Counted from the stretch's first letter, positions 10,697 to 22,700 are shown. The stretch: 64,000 nt of DNA from Ursus arctos (GCF_023065955.2 NW_026622763.1:84363299-84427298); one strand, 5' to 3'. Numbers and translations are program-made. The notes: generated by a model from the sequence alone, not told the origin.

Positions 10697-12580
10697 CACC
10701 TGGAAATTTTTCAAAATAGCATCCCCATCACAAAACTTTCTAGAAGGCACATCGACATGTAATGCTTGCTTTCATTAAAGTTGATCTGGAAGTAGCTGTA
10801 TGAGACAATTTTATTAGCTGTATTTCTATACCTAAAGTATGTAAAAATAGTTTTCACCCAAATGGGTCAGTTCTTCTGGCCCATCTTCCCTGTATTTTGC
10901 ATTAGTCAGATTTTCTAGCACCTATTTATTACTTCCCTTTCTCTCTTTAATTGTCTTTTTATGGTCTATGAATAAGGATTTTACAACTATAGTGGTTCTC
11001 TGACTTTTTGTCTGAATAAATAAGCCAAGTAACTTATATCTAAAAATAGGAGAAGAAAGCAAACAGACTTGGGAATCGAGTTACATTCTAATTCTTTGAT
11101 ACTAACTTTCTGGTTAATTTTGCACCAATCCCCTTATTGGTCAGCCAGAGAAATGGTTACTCTGTGTCTCCTGCCATGTGCCCACCCTCTGAGCCCCCTC
11201 CCTCCTGGAGCTCTTGTTTCCCTTACTGGTAAATGGAAAAGGTTAATCAAGATAATCTCTAGGGTCCATTTCAGCTCTTTAGCCTACAAGCTGGATAATG
11301 TTTACCTTACATTTTTTTTTTCTCTAAATGTTTATAAGCCGTGAGTTCATAAAATTAATTTATTGCTGATATAAAGGCCACAGACTTCTTTACATATAAA
11401 TATGTGAACAAGCATGTTTTTGCTTTTTTTTCCCCCTTTCCCTTCTTAATTCTGTGGGAAGAATTCCTTCATAGCTCCCCTTCTCCTTCTTCTACAGGAA
11501 ACTTAGACGCATCGTCTTCAATGAATATTTGTTAATTACGGGCCATTGATCTGCTTCTCTGTGCTTCTCTGAGATGAGGGAAAAAGGTGAAACCTTTTTT
11601 TTCCTGTTGGTTTTTCCTGTTGGTTGCCTGTTGAAAGAGTGTGCTGAGGGAAGCTAGAGGCAGCTGCCCTTCCTGAGCCAGGCTGGAAGCCTTCAAATGC
11701 TACTCTCTGAGCTGCACACTGGGGACTATCTCCACTTCTTACAAGATTCATTTACCTACAAGACTGGAAAATGCCAATATTCTAAAGGTTAATAGGCTGA
11801 CGTGGCTTATGAAAACTGTCCTTGCACCATACAAAGTCGGTGGTAAAGAAGGAACACTGAACAAAACGTACTGTACTGTGGGGGGGTCCCCAAACTGGGC
11901 TCTCAGACCACGTGGTACCCAGAGAAAAGAAAAACTGACAAGGCTGGGATTTGCCACAGGACATTCATGACTCATTCCTGGTGATTCGATAGCATCTAGC
12001 GGTTTGCCGCAGGGTTTTCTTTAATGATATGTAAATGACGGTAATACTCGGATTCCCTCCAGGGTCCTGGGAGTCATCCACATTAAGGACTCCCATTCTG
12101 GTGGCGGGTAATATGGTCGAGAAATGACAAGGCAGGCGGCTTCCTTCCCCTAAGGGATGTCCCAGACGACTTTCTTCCAGATCATCAGGGAAAACCCCAG
12201 AGTCAGGATTCTCTGAGAGTGGGTGGGATTCCTGAGGGTGCTAGAGCAGCTTTCTGGGCTCCAGGCTGAATTCTGCTGGCTGCTCGACAGAAGCTGGGCC
12301 ACCCTGATGGTGATTATCGGATGACAATTTCACAGGCTGTCAGTGTCCGTTGTGCCTGAGTGGCCCTGCTGAAGGGTAATGGGGTTTCATTGCTCTTTAG
12401 GGGGAGGATGTGGGGATGCTTGGGGGTGGAGCGCGGGAGGGTATTCTATGAAGAGGTGTTAGATAGACATGGAGGAATCAAAATCTATATTCATCTGAGC
12501 AGTGGGATGGTACTGCTTAAAATAACAGCCTGAAATTCCCAAAAGCATTTTGAAGCTAAATTTGAAAGAACTTTAATAGG
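10697..12580. other. Unique non-coding DNA with a CpG-richer part
   Basis: No gene recognised. From about 11790 to 12460 the sequence has noticeably more CpG than its surroundings, including the palindrome ACCACGTGGT at 11907-11916 (a canonical CACGTG E-box), and G-runs at 12403-12440. It is not dense enough to call a CpG island by eye. Confidence 0.45.
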
Positions 12581-12581
12581 T

Positions 12582-12900
12582 TTCTTCCTTCTTTCCTTCC
12601 TTCCTCCTTCTTTCCTTCCTTCCTCCTTCCTCCTTCCTTCCCTCCTTCCTTCCTTCTTTCCTTCCTCCTTCCTTCCTTCCTTCTTTCCTTCCTCCTTCCT
12701 TCCTTCCTTCCTTCCATTTCTCCCTCCCCTTCACTCGCTTCTTCTTCTCTTCCCTTCTCTTCTCTTCTCTTCTCTTCTCTTCTCTTCTCTTCTCTTCTCT
12801 TCTCTTCTCTTCTCTTCTCTTCTCTTCCTCTCCTCTCCTCTCCTCTCCTCTCCTCTCCTCTCCTCTCCTCTCCTCTCCTCTCCTCCTCTTCTCTTCTTTT
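12582..12900. repeat. 319-bp polypyrimidine tract of three successive motifs
   Basis: Plus strand is almost purely C and T. It starts with irregular CCTT/TCC tetranucleotide repeats (12582-12715), continues through a short mixed bridge containing the only purines (about 12716-12737), then a regular pentamer TTCTC (about 12755-12827), then a different pentamer TCCTC (about 12828-12884). Such long homopurine-homopyrimidine mirror repeats are known to form triplex (H-DNA). Arg-Glu repeat open frames on the minus strand (12556-12975, 12731-13069) are artefacts of it. Confidence 0.97.
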
Positions 12901-12904
12901 CACG

Positions 12905-13690
12905 TTTGGTGGTGTTTGTTGACGACTTCTCTGTAGTAAGAGCTGGGAAGGATGCCTGCCTTGGCCATGCCCCATGATTCAGCCAAGAAAGGAGGCTGAG
13001 TGATTCTACAACTACTTCTTTGTGCCACCCCCATCTCACAACCTCTGGCATTCCGAGCTGTTTTAACACACAAATGGAATGAGTGTGCCAGTCTCGCGTG
13101 TGTCTCTAGTGAATTCCTAGCTCTATCAGGAGAACAAATCATGCCTACCAAAGCACAAAATGAGTTTAGCATGTGACGTTGTCAACAGTCACTATGCAGT
13201 CTTGGCTTAGAGAAGGACGGAGTGAGCTGAGGGATGCTTTGTGGCAGTCCTTTACTGTCAGGTTGCTCACACTTAACGAATGTCTCCTCTCACTACCCGA
13301 ACTGCAACATGAGTCTTCATGGTGGGTAAACGGAGGCAAAGGGATTTTTCCTAAACCATGTGCATTGCCCTGAAATGGGACAAGGCCACATTCGTTTTTT
13401 CCTCTTTGTTCTCCCTCTCTGCTTCTCTGACTGGTGATGCAGGCCCTGGCAAGTCCAATTTGTTTATTCATTTTTCATTCTTAACTGCGTGTTTGAAACC
13501 TTAACTAGTGTTATGGGAAATGAGCCATACCTTCTGAGCACCAGTCCCTTTAGGACGAAAGTCCAGTCTGAGCTACTGAGGGGTGTGACATCTAGATGGA
13601 AACCTGGCTGCTCTTTTCCAAAGTCTAAGATGGTTCCCATGCATGTAACATTGGAAATTGCCTAAATGGCAACAAAAATCACTACTTGGT
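12905..13690. other. Unique non-coding stretch
   Basis: Nothing recognised. Open frames of 60-101 codons on both strands overlap each other without domains. Confidence 0.4.
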
Positions 13691-13705
13691 TAAAAAATTT
13701 AGAAG

Positions 13706-14131
13706 GGGGTGGGGCGCCTGGGTAGCGCAGTCGTTAAGCATCTGCCTTCGGCTCAGGGCGTGATCCCGGCGTTCCGGGATCGAGTCCCACATCGGGCTCC
13801 TCGCTGGGAGCCTGCTTCTTCCTCTCCCACTCCCCCTGCTTGTGTTCTCTCTCTCTCTGGCTGTCTCTCTGTCACATAAATAAATAAAATCTTTAAAAAA
13901 AAAATTAGAAGGGGGAATGAAGCATGAGAGACTATGGACTCTGAGAAACAAACTGAGGGCTTCAGAGGGGAGGGGGATGGGGGAATGGAATAGGCTGGTG
14001 ATGGGTAGTAAGGAGGGCACGTATTGCATGGTGCACTGGGTGTTATACACAACTAATGAATCATCGAACTTTACATCAAAAACCAGGGATGTACTGTATG
14101 GTGACTAACATAAAATAATAAAAAAACATTA
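13706..14131 (+). mobile_element. L1 3' end (5'-truncated LINE-1), split by a SINEC
   Basis: After the SINE the text reads 'catgagagactatggactct', 'gagaaacaaactgaggg', a G-rich tract, 'aaggagggcacgtattgcat', 'actgggtgttatacacaact', 'catcaaaaaccagggatgta' and 'atggtgactaacataaaata', then A's. This is the 3' untranslated end of carnivore L1. Its duplication AAAAAATTTAGAAG is at 13692-13705 and 14132-14145. Only about 220 bp were inserted, so it is a dead, heavily 5'-truncated copy. Confidence 0.88.
13711..13900 (+). mobile_element. SINEC inserted at the 5' edge of the L1 fragment
   Basis: Young 'GGTAGCGCAGTCGTTAAGC' type. Its duplication (AAATTTAGAAGGGGG at about 13695-13709, nearly identical AAAATTAGAAGGGGG at 13901-13915) includes the first G's of the L1, so it landed across the old L1 junction and is later than the L1. 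Minus-strand open frames of about 100-122 codons are SINE read-through. Confidence 0.96.
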
Positions 14132-14145
14132 AAAAAATTTAGAAG

Positions 14146-15234
14146 TAGCAATTCAACAAATATTTAAAAATGCAGCTACTGCTTGTCTCATGTCTGTGAA
14201 CAATTGTACATGTGCCTTTCTAAGGAAAGCCAAACTCACAAAATACATATCGACTTAAAAATGAAGTTTGAAAAAAAATTGAGGTTTGATGTTTATCTCG
14301 TTGACTATTTTACATACATTCTCTGAATCTCCATTTAAACTTCGACAAATGTCATTCAGGCTTTTTGCACTAGTGTTAATATAATAATTTTGTCATTTGT
14401 CAGAAGCCTTCATAATTTAAACTAAAAAAAAAAAAGTCTTGCAGGGAAGCAATGATAATGATATGAATAATTAAGCTGCTGCTTTAAGACATCAAATGCT
14501 ACCCGCAGCAACTGTGAGGCATCCCCTCGTGACTTCCCGGCTGTACACCTGCTAGGTGATGTGGAGACGAAGGTAGGATGTGCTGTTCCGGGACACACTA
14601 AGCATGTTGTCTAGAGGTTGCATTCAGAACACTATAAACATTTCTTTAGAGTTCAGCTTTATGAGTAAAGAGAAATCAGACCTGAGGTGGAATTTTAGGC
14701 TTATTTGAGTACAGTACTCATGCTCTGCCTCGTGAGATTGCAGTTGTCCTTGTCATCTTCCTAATTTTCACTTCGAGGGGAATAGAATTGGGAATCAATG
14801 CATTTGGAGTCAATTTCTTACTAGAAATCCATTTTCAAAGGAGTTGCTATAAGGTGATCAAAGCCGTGTCTGTTACACCTCTTGTTGCAAGTCCATTTTA
14901 AAACTTCTCTGTTGGCAAAGATTCAGATTTTTTAAAGCTGGATACCAAGAGCCTTTGACTGATCTGGTTCTAACCGCTCGTTAAGCTCATGGGATTCCTG
15001 TAAGAAACACGTATGTGTCTGTGTGTATCTATGTGTACATATATATGCAACCTTACACTTTTAATGAATACCATCTATCCTATAATTCTGTAAAAAGCTT
15101 GTATATAAGGCTTCTTTGTATTTTGTAACTTCGCTAACTTGAAATTGAATACATGCTACGTGTATATCACTTATGAAGCACAATAAAACAAATGTCTATG
15201 GTCTCATTCTAAGAACTGTAATTTCTTCTTATCA
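14146..15234. other. Unique AT-rich stretch
   Basis: No gene recognised. Around 14430-14580 is a segment with several homeodomain-like AT cores and some CpG. It could be conserved but cannot be judged from one sequence. Confidence 0.4.
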
Positions 15235-15525
15235 TATCTAATGCAACCCATTCTTCAGTTTTCAGATCAAACGTCCCTCCCCCAGCAAGCCATTTCCTTA
15301 CCTACCGATGTGAACTAGTTCTTTTGCTATTTTTTATAATAGCACCTCCCCCTCCCCAACCACTTGTCACATTTGGAATTATGGATGTTTAGTATTTGTC
15401 TTCTCTTCTAAAATATAAGCTCCCTGATAATAGAATCCATGTCTGTTTCATACATCACTCTTTTGTTCATCTATTATTGTGGCTGGCACATAGATTTCCC
15501 ATAAACACTTGGAAATTTCTTGATA
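15235..15525 (+). mobile_element. L2 LINE 3' end
   Basis: Collinear with the L2 3' end: 'ttttcagatcaaacgtccct', 'gcaagccatttccttacc', 'atagcacctccccctcccc', 'aaaatataagctccctgata', 'atccatgtctgtttcat' and 'tggcacatagatttccca'. Diverged. Confidence 0.75.
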
Positions 15526-15770
15526 ATGATTTAATTGAGAATACATAAACAAAGCTCTGAAAGTGAATAATTGTACAAAGTCAGTTATTAGCAAATGCTT
15601 GGATACAGTGAATTAAATTATGGATGCCTAGGACCACTCCACTTTTTGATGTGGAATGCCTGGCTTAATGATAATTTTTAATCAGGAAACATGAGTGTTA
15701 GTGAAGAGCAGTCTGAAGATTTATTCAATGCAAGAAAAACATACTGAGCTTCCTCTATGTGTGCAGTGAG

Positions 15771-15851
15771 AATATATATGTGTGTGTTTATGTGTGTGTA
15801 TGAGCATAGATATATGTATGTATTATGTATGCATGTGTGTATATATGTGTG
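15771..15851. repeat. TG/TA-rich low-complexity repeat
   Basis: Irregular alternation of TG and TA dinucleotides (TATATATGTGTGTG and similar). A decayed purine-pyrimidine alternating microsatellite. Confidence 0.9.
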
Positions 15852-15859
15852 AGATGTGT

Positions 15860-17878
15860 GCCAGGGGAGAGAGAAAAGAGGAAGAGAGAAACAGTACATT
15901 CAAAGTGAAATTTTTGGAAGAGAAAAAAAGGAATTATTAAAACCTAATAAAAGAACAACAAAGAAGAAACCAGAGAGGTGGGAGGAAAAAACAGAAGTAT
16001 GTACCAGAAGCCACGGAGGAGAGAGTTTCATAGGTGAACTATGATTGGGGTTTTCTTCTAAATCTAGGTATTGAAATAAGTAATGAATAAAACAAAGAAC
16101 AAAGAAAGAAAAATAATAGCATTACTACTGCAGAGCCAAATGGGGTCCAAATGCACATCCTAACAAGATCCTAAAAGTAAGCCAATTTACTGATCTGATT
16201 ACAGTCAATTCTATACCTGGATCAGCTGATGTGGGTACCTGAATGTATAAGACTGAATGGATAAGAATGAATACAAGCTCTGCAGGCAGATTCAGCACCT
16301 GGAAGAAGCAGCTGGAGATGAGCTCAAGAGGCCTAGTTTTCCCTCCCAAATTTATGAGTCAGATAAGTCACTTCACCTCCGCAGTTTCAAATCAAAGCCC
16401 AGAGTCATGTTAACTGAACCCTCTTCATAGGAAGGAGATGTCAGGAGTTGAAAAGACTTGAGATCACCTTTCTAAGGACAAAGACCGGGTTATCAGATTT
16501 GGAGGGTATAATCGGTAAATACTGAGAATGTTCTAGCATAACGGCAATGACTGGGACAAAGGTCAGATTAAACACAGTAAGAAGCAAGCATTGGTGAAAA
16601 AGCAAAGAGATGTATTATAAACCACTGGTTCTAATCAAAGAAAAGGACAAAATATTTGTCTTTTATAATAGAAGAATATATTGGTAGCAATGGATTTTTT
16701 TCCCAGAGACAAAGAGAAGCTTTTCGTCTCTGAAGCTAGAGGGGAACTTGATATTGGAGAATGAAAGATGGAGAATGTTGGAGATGTGGAATAGCTGAAA
16801 AAGAAAGGGCTCAAAGAAACAGGGAGGTAATAAGGTCATGGGCACTTCCTCATCAGTTTTTCGTTCTGTCTAAAGTGAATTCAAGATTTTGCAAAAGCAG
16901 AACTTTTCATTGGCCCGTGGGCTTTTGGCAAATCCTACCTGTTCTCTCCTATAGGATCTGAATATCCTGCCAGGGAGACAGCTTTTAAAAATAACAACAT
17001 GTTGACCTTTTATTAGTTCACATTTTTTTCCCATGGATATATCTTCCTTAGGAAAACTGCTAATTTTTACAAAGGAACTTAAGTAAAATAAACCGGATGT
17101 GTATTTTTACATTAAGTTAGAATTTCTTTATTCTAAAATACTGTTAGTATGAATTATCTAAATTTTCCTTGGTCGATACAGCATACTCTCAATCTGCAAA
17201 CAACAGGGCAAATTTTACACATTGATCCTTTAATGATGGAATTGTATGAATTGTCTGTGCTTTCACTTTTAATTCTAGTCTAATGACTTTCATCTGATAC
17301 AGTGTTGCCAGCACCTAATAAATCTACTTGGCACCTTGAGGAAGTCATTTAGCATTGTTGGCCTCAGTCACAGCCATTTAAGTCCTTTGAATCAAAGTTT
17401 CATCTAGATAAGTTGCTGTAGTTGCTTCTTACTAAAAAAGAAAAAATTTGTTTCCTTCATCCTTCATTGGTTAGGCCTGAGCTGTATCCTCCGAAGCCTA
17501 CATTTCCTACGTCAAGATTGACTGTTCAGAGTCTCACTTTAAGCACACAAGTGAACTGAAAAGAAATGCTGTGAATGGACATGGATTTGTAGGCAGAACC
17601 ACGTACAGTCTCTTCCAAACAGACTAAAAGCCCTTTAAATAAATAGGCCCCTGGGTTTCCTCTGATTGCTATGGGAAACACATATAGGTAGGGCTGTCTC
17701 TATTGTTGTTAAATTCTATTCTTGCTAACAAAAGCCTTGTCTATTAGTTTCTTGAATAAGCTCTGGTATTTCACAAAGAAATGCATCCTTTGGCTTGGAT
17801 CATAAAAGACTTTCTTGGTGTATAGTGAAAGATACATTTACCAAGGTGTTTTATTAGTCCATGGTTGGAATTAATCTC
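15860..17878. other. Unique AT-rich non-coding DNA
   Basis: About 2 kb with no recognised gene or repeat. Starts with a purine-rich stretch (15860-16040, many AGA/GAA) and continues as AT-rich sequence. Open frames are under 75 codons. Confidence 0.45.
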
Positions 17879-17879
17879 T

Positions 17880-18090
17880 CCCTGTTTTATGCTTCCTTGG
17901 CACGTTGTAAGTGCTTCTATTATAGCAGTTATCACCATCTGCCTCCATTCAGAGTTGTTAATGTATATTTTTAGATTATGAGCTCCTGAAGGGCAAGGAC
18001 CATGCCTTTCTCATTTTATATCTCCATTAAGGCTATATGCAGTGACTTGCATTTAGTTGGTGCTAAATAAATGTTTATTAAATTGACTGA
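17880..18090 (+). mobile_element. L2 LINE 3' end
   Basis: Reads 'ttagattatgagctcctgaa', 'gggcaaggaccatgcctttc' and 'ttggtgctaaataaatgttt', the classic L2 terminal segment. About 200 bp retained. Confidence 0.8.
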
Positions 18091-18292
18091 GTAGGTGCCA
18101 TATAACCTAGAAATAGACTGCTGTTCTTTGAAAAGAATGTTTTATTTTAAAATCTTGGTTGCCAGGAAAATTTGGAAAAACGAAGAGCAAAGAGGCTTAA
18201 ATATTATGGGGGACTTCGGTAGAGCAGACACGCTCTCTTGGTAGTTTTCTTTGATGTCACATTTTAATATGCATTAACATATGTTATTTGGG

Positions 18293-18809
18293 TGTTTTAT
18301 TAATCAGGGTTCTCCAGAGAAACTGAACCAATAGGACATAAATGTAGATGGATAGGTAGAAATTTGTCGTGAGAGATGTGCTCGTGTGATCTGGAGGCTG
18401 AGAAGTCCCACGGTCTGCCATTGGTAAGCTGAAGGCTCAGAAAAACGGGTGGGTGGTGTAGTTCTAGTCCAAATCTGAAGGCCTGAGAGCCAGGAGAATT
18501 GATGGTAGAAGTCCCAGTCTAAGTCCAAAGGCCGGAGGACCGAGAGTGTTAATGTCCAAAGGCAGGAGAAAATTAAAATCCAGCTCAAGTAAGACAGCAA
18601 ATCTCTTCTTCCTCCACATTTTTGTTCTATTGAGGCTCTCAAGGGATGGGATGATACCCACTCACAGGTCAATCTTTTTCACTCAATCTATTGCTTCAAA
18701 TCTTAATCTTTTCTGGAGACACCCTTACAGATACACAGAGAAATGATGTTTTACCAGCTATTAGGACGTCCTTGGCCAGTCAGGTTGACACATAGAGTTA
18801 ACCATCACA
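18293..18809 (-). mobile_element. Solo LTR, MLT2-type (ERVL), minus strand
   Basis: On the plus strand it begins near TGTTTTATTAATCAGGG and 'tctccagagaaactgaacca' and ends 'gagttaaccatcaca'. Reversed, this is the TGTGATGGTTAA...TTAATAAAACA layout of MLT2 LTRs. The internal repeats 'aagtccaaaggc' are also characteristic. No internal retroviral genes flank it, so it is a solo LTR. I could not find a convincing 5-bp duplication, and the copy is diverged. Confidence 0.8.
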
Positions 18810-18810
18810 C

Positions 18811-19030
18811 ATGTAGTGTGGCATAAAGACTTCGGCTTTAGAGTCAGGCAACCCTGAAATCAAATCCTTTTCACTCTCTTCCTAGATAGTCAATCCCATA
18901 TGATTTGCCTAACTTCTGTGAGCCACGATTTCCTGATTGTAAAATGGAAATAATAATAGCACTCTCATAGAGTTCTTGTAAGGTTCACATAGGCTATGTA
19001 TGGAAATCAGGAAGCACATTGTAAATAAAC
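18811..19030 (+). mobile_element. MIR, abutting the LTR
   Basis: Order matches MIR: 'tagtgtggcataaagacttc', 'ggctttagagtcaggcaacc', 'gatttcctgattgtaaaatg', 'gaaataataatagcactctc' and 'gttcttgtaaggttcacata'. Its first base lies next to the LTR end, so the LTR probably landed at or just upstream of its 5' edge. Confidence 0.78.
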
Positions 19031-19264
19031 AGAATTGCCTTCCATTTCCTTTGCTCCTTCTCTTCTTTAATCTAAAATATTTTGATGAATTACGATCTCT
19101 ATATGCGGGAGGATTTTACTGAACAGTGATTTATTGAACACTATGTCAGCGGCTGGACTTAGCACTGTAAGCACATCTCACAACACTCCCAGTCCTATGT
19201 GGAAGAGTCAGTTAGGAAGAGAATGTCAGTGCAATGCTATCTTACAATACAGTTGTATTTTAGG

Positions 19265-19565
19265 TACCACAAGAGTGGAGAGGATGAAATCCCACCCTAT
19301 TCTGTGGTCTCAGAAAAGGTGTCCTGGAGATGATAATTTCTGAGCCCATTTTAGACACAAGAGTGAAGTGAGTTAGGTGAGGAGAAGTGGGAGGAACAGT
19401 CCAAGCAAAGGCAGCAGCGTGAACCAAAGCAGAATCAGCATAAACCACGCTCTATGCTGTAAAGGTATGGAGGAGGTGGCAGGAGAAGAATCTACAGAGT
19501 TAGGTAGAGATAGTTCATGAAGATCTTGACTAGATTTGCTAAGAAGCTTTGACATTATTCCGTAG
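19265..19565 (-). mobile_element. L2 LINE fragment
   Basis: Read on the plus strand it shows the reverse L2 pattern 'gtgggaggaacagtccaagc', 'aaaggcagcagcgtgaacc' and 'tttgacattattccgtaggc'. Diverged. Confidence 0.6.
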
Positions 19566-19790
19566 GCCAGTGGTTTTTAACTTATTCTAAACAAAGAACA
19601 TCTTTCTGTTTGTTTTTTGTTTTTTCAACAGAGGCCTATAGGGGAATCTCATGTAATAAGAGTAGAGAGTAAGATAACTCACATTCTCCTATGCAGGGTT
19701 TACTAATTCCTCCTCCCCCACAGGGACCACTGAAGCAATTCCAAGGAAACCTCAGAATTTCCGGAATCTCATTTGAAAACCATTATTGCA
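19566..19790. mobile_element. Non-autonomous hAT-type element
   Basis: Begins CAGTGGTTTTTAAC and ends TTTGAAAACCATTATTG, whose reverse complement is CAATAATGGTTTTCAAA. These are diverged terminal inverted repeats of the hAT (Charlie/MER) type. No transposase is present. Confidence 0.6.
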
Positions 19791-22700
19791 GAGGACAAAG
19801 TGTGACTGGAGAGTTTAAAGCAGGTTGTAAAATGAAATGGAAGTAGGAATACCAGTCTTTTGGGCACTGAACTTGAATGTTGAACTCTGCAAAATATCTC
19901 TACGTGAAAGCAAAGGTCTCATCTCAGTTGTTATTGGTTCTTTTGAGGTTGGACATTTTGAGGTCTTTGTAAATGAAGAGTTTCATTCCATATGTCAGAT
20001 GATTTGGTTGGCTGGGGTGGTTTCCTATCTGGCTACTATTTTAGATCTCATTGATAAGTTTATTCTGTGTGTATGGTCTGCGTTATCTGAACCAGGCTGC
20101 AAGAAATAGGGGAATGATGCTAATTGATTGACTGGATTGAAATTTGTTACTGATGACAATTTTTTTCTATACATAGGTCAAGTGAAAAAGCTACTTTCAG
20201 AAAGTAAAATGTGATACCTGCAATTAGTCTAACACTCTACAGGAGGGCAGAGTGCCAAAGTGCTCTAAAAACATTTATTTGGTAGAGAGCTTGAGGCTAC
20301 ATTATCATCAAGTTTTCAACCTCCTATGGTTGGACATGCTTTTTGATTTGATTCTTTATTATGGATGATGATTAAGGGTAATTTTATCTGAGTATTACAA
20401 ACATGGCAATGAGCAAGAAACCAAGTGTTTTCTCACTTAGGTCTTCCAGGACATGAGTCATTTACCATTTTATAGCTACAGATTGAAGTCTTCTGTCTGT
20501 GTTGACAATGTTCAAGCCATTGGCAAGTCTACATTTTCTAAAGTCTCAAATTTGAATAGAAGTGTGTAGTGCTTATGTCCCCATAAGCACGTGTGCAGAA
20601 AAATTTCTCTAATGAAACATGACTTTATTCCCACTAAGCTTGGCACTGTTTGGTTTGCTCTCTACATGCTGCACATCAAGTTGGAGATTTATCATCAATA
20701 TCGTTATGTACAGCTCCCACGTAAAGAATGACTTACAGCTATCAGGAAGCCAAATTCTTCCCTCATGTGTAATATCTCATGGAAGTGCAATTCAAATCCT
20801 ATTACAGCCAATTCCAAGGAAATACTTCTTTATCATGTTGAAAATAGGTTCAAATGTTTCCTTGAAATAGATGAACTCTTGGCTGAGGTTGATGCACAGA
20901 TTTCAGATGGGATAGAATCTGTATGGAAATCAGGAAGCAGAATCAGAATCTGACCTGGTATTCCATAAGCCGATTTGGGCTCTTATAATGATGGTGGAGG
21001 TTAATCCAGAAGCCTGAAGATGGAGAATATCACAAAGAATATGTTTTAAAAGCCACGTCTAATAAAATAGTCCTTTCTTGATGAACCTAAATAGGATTTC
21101 TTCACCTTTCTTTGACTGTTTAGTCAACAAGCTTGCTCTGTAGGAATGTGCTTTTCTTTACCTGAATCCCAAATATGTTTCTATTTGGCCAGATGTTAGT
21201 TAATTGAAACTAATTACATTTCCAGAGTAATCCTAGCATCTGGAGTCAGTCAGGCTATAAAGTAACGCTGAACTGAAGCATGGTGTTGTCCCTGCATTTC
21301 TCCAGCTGCTGCTGGGAAGGCAAGACTGGTGGTATAAGCACTTTGAAGTCAAATAATCCAATTCAGTGCACTTATTTTATTTTAATTCTTTTGTAAGTAG
21401 CAAGTAACATCCTGCGTGGTTATCGTTAAGCAGGGTTATCACGTTTAGGCTAAAGAAAAAGTCCTGCAAACATATGAATGAAAAGCAGCATAGAAATTAT
21501 GGACTGCTTTTTTACAAAGCTGACTATTTTGCTGACGCTCTGCTTGCATACACATTACTGCCTAACATGTTTTCTCATGTGGTTGTAGTTCTAAGCCGTT
21601 ACCACCACAGTCTGCATTCCGGAAAGGAGGTTTAGGATTTTTAGTCAAGAATTTTGTTTAACAAAGTCTTCATGACGAGACAGAAAAGATTTAAAAAATT
21701 GCCCAGTTTTTAAATTGCCCCTTGTTTTTTTTAACTTTCAAAAGCCTGAAGAGAGTTTTTAGTGGCTCTTAATTATTGATGATTTTCATGGGAGTTCATT
21801 ATTCTGCAGTGTTTACCACCTTGGCAGCAGGCTGACAAGCGACAGAAAGTAGCTGTCCCCATGATGGGACTGTGTTCGTTCTGAGAACAGGTGATAGGGT
21901 ATTGGACTTTAAACCACCTTCAACCCCTAAAGCACAGCACGAACATTCAACCAACAGTGAATAAGTGAATGAATGAATGAAGTCAGTACTATGCCATCCT
22001 ATGATCTATCTGAATATGATCATGCTGAGAAACTTGTGAGACTTCTAGAGATAGAATGACTTCTGCTAAGTCTTTTCCATCCACCCGTACCTATCATCGG
22101 ACCTGCTAGGGAGTTGTAGAGGGACTAGCGCACCAGTGCGAAGGAAGCCAAGAGCCGGCAAGAGAGGCCGAGTCTGGGAGAAAAATGGATTTTGAGGTGT
22201 GTTCCCATAGGGGCACAACAAGTACAGGAGAAAACTAAGATGAGATATTATCTGGGATATAGGTTTATTTATAGTGCTGGTAGAAATTTTAAGATGACCA
22301 TATTATTAAGAGACGGTATGGGTAGGTGTTGGTATGGACAGGTAATTTGGGAAATAAGAATTCTTTTAGGAGTTGTCTTAGTAAGCATTTTAACCATTAG
22401 AGTGCTGCTCGAATTGATGACTGTAGAGAGAGAACATGGCAGTCTCCATCATTTTGAGCAAAATCATGGCGTAACTACTATTAGTAATTGGGTGAATTGC
22501 TGATATGTCTGTACTCCAACATGTGAAACACTTTCTCTGGAATAATATAATGCCCACATTGATTTGGCCATTTATTTTATAAAGCCATAAAGTTTTTGGC
22601 AGCAAGCATATCCAACATGGCCTAGCTGTTTTTGGTTATTAGAAGCCAGAGAGAATTCATGGCTTATGAATCTACCTCTGTTTTTATTCTTAGTAAAATT

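Noticed and set aside
12556..13069. Minus-strand open frames of 139 and 112 codons rich in Arg-Glu
   Set aside because: They are translations of the pentanucleotide tract; any repeat unit not containing stops gives such frames.
18293..18809. Possible full endogenous retrovirus
   Set aside because: Only an LTR is present; no gag, pol or env remnants or partner LTR were seen next to it or next to the LTR at 52080.
22192..22503. 103-codon frame with a hydrophobic middle
   Set aside because: A hydrophobic run alone is weak evidence; no family recognised, no upstream context, and AT-rich DNA gives such runs by chance.
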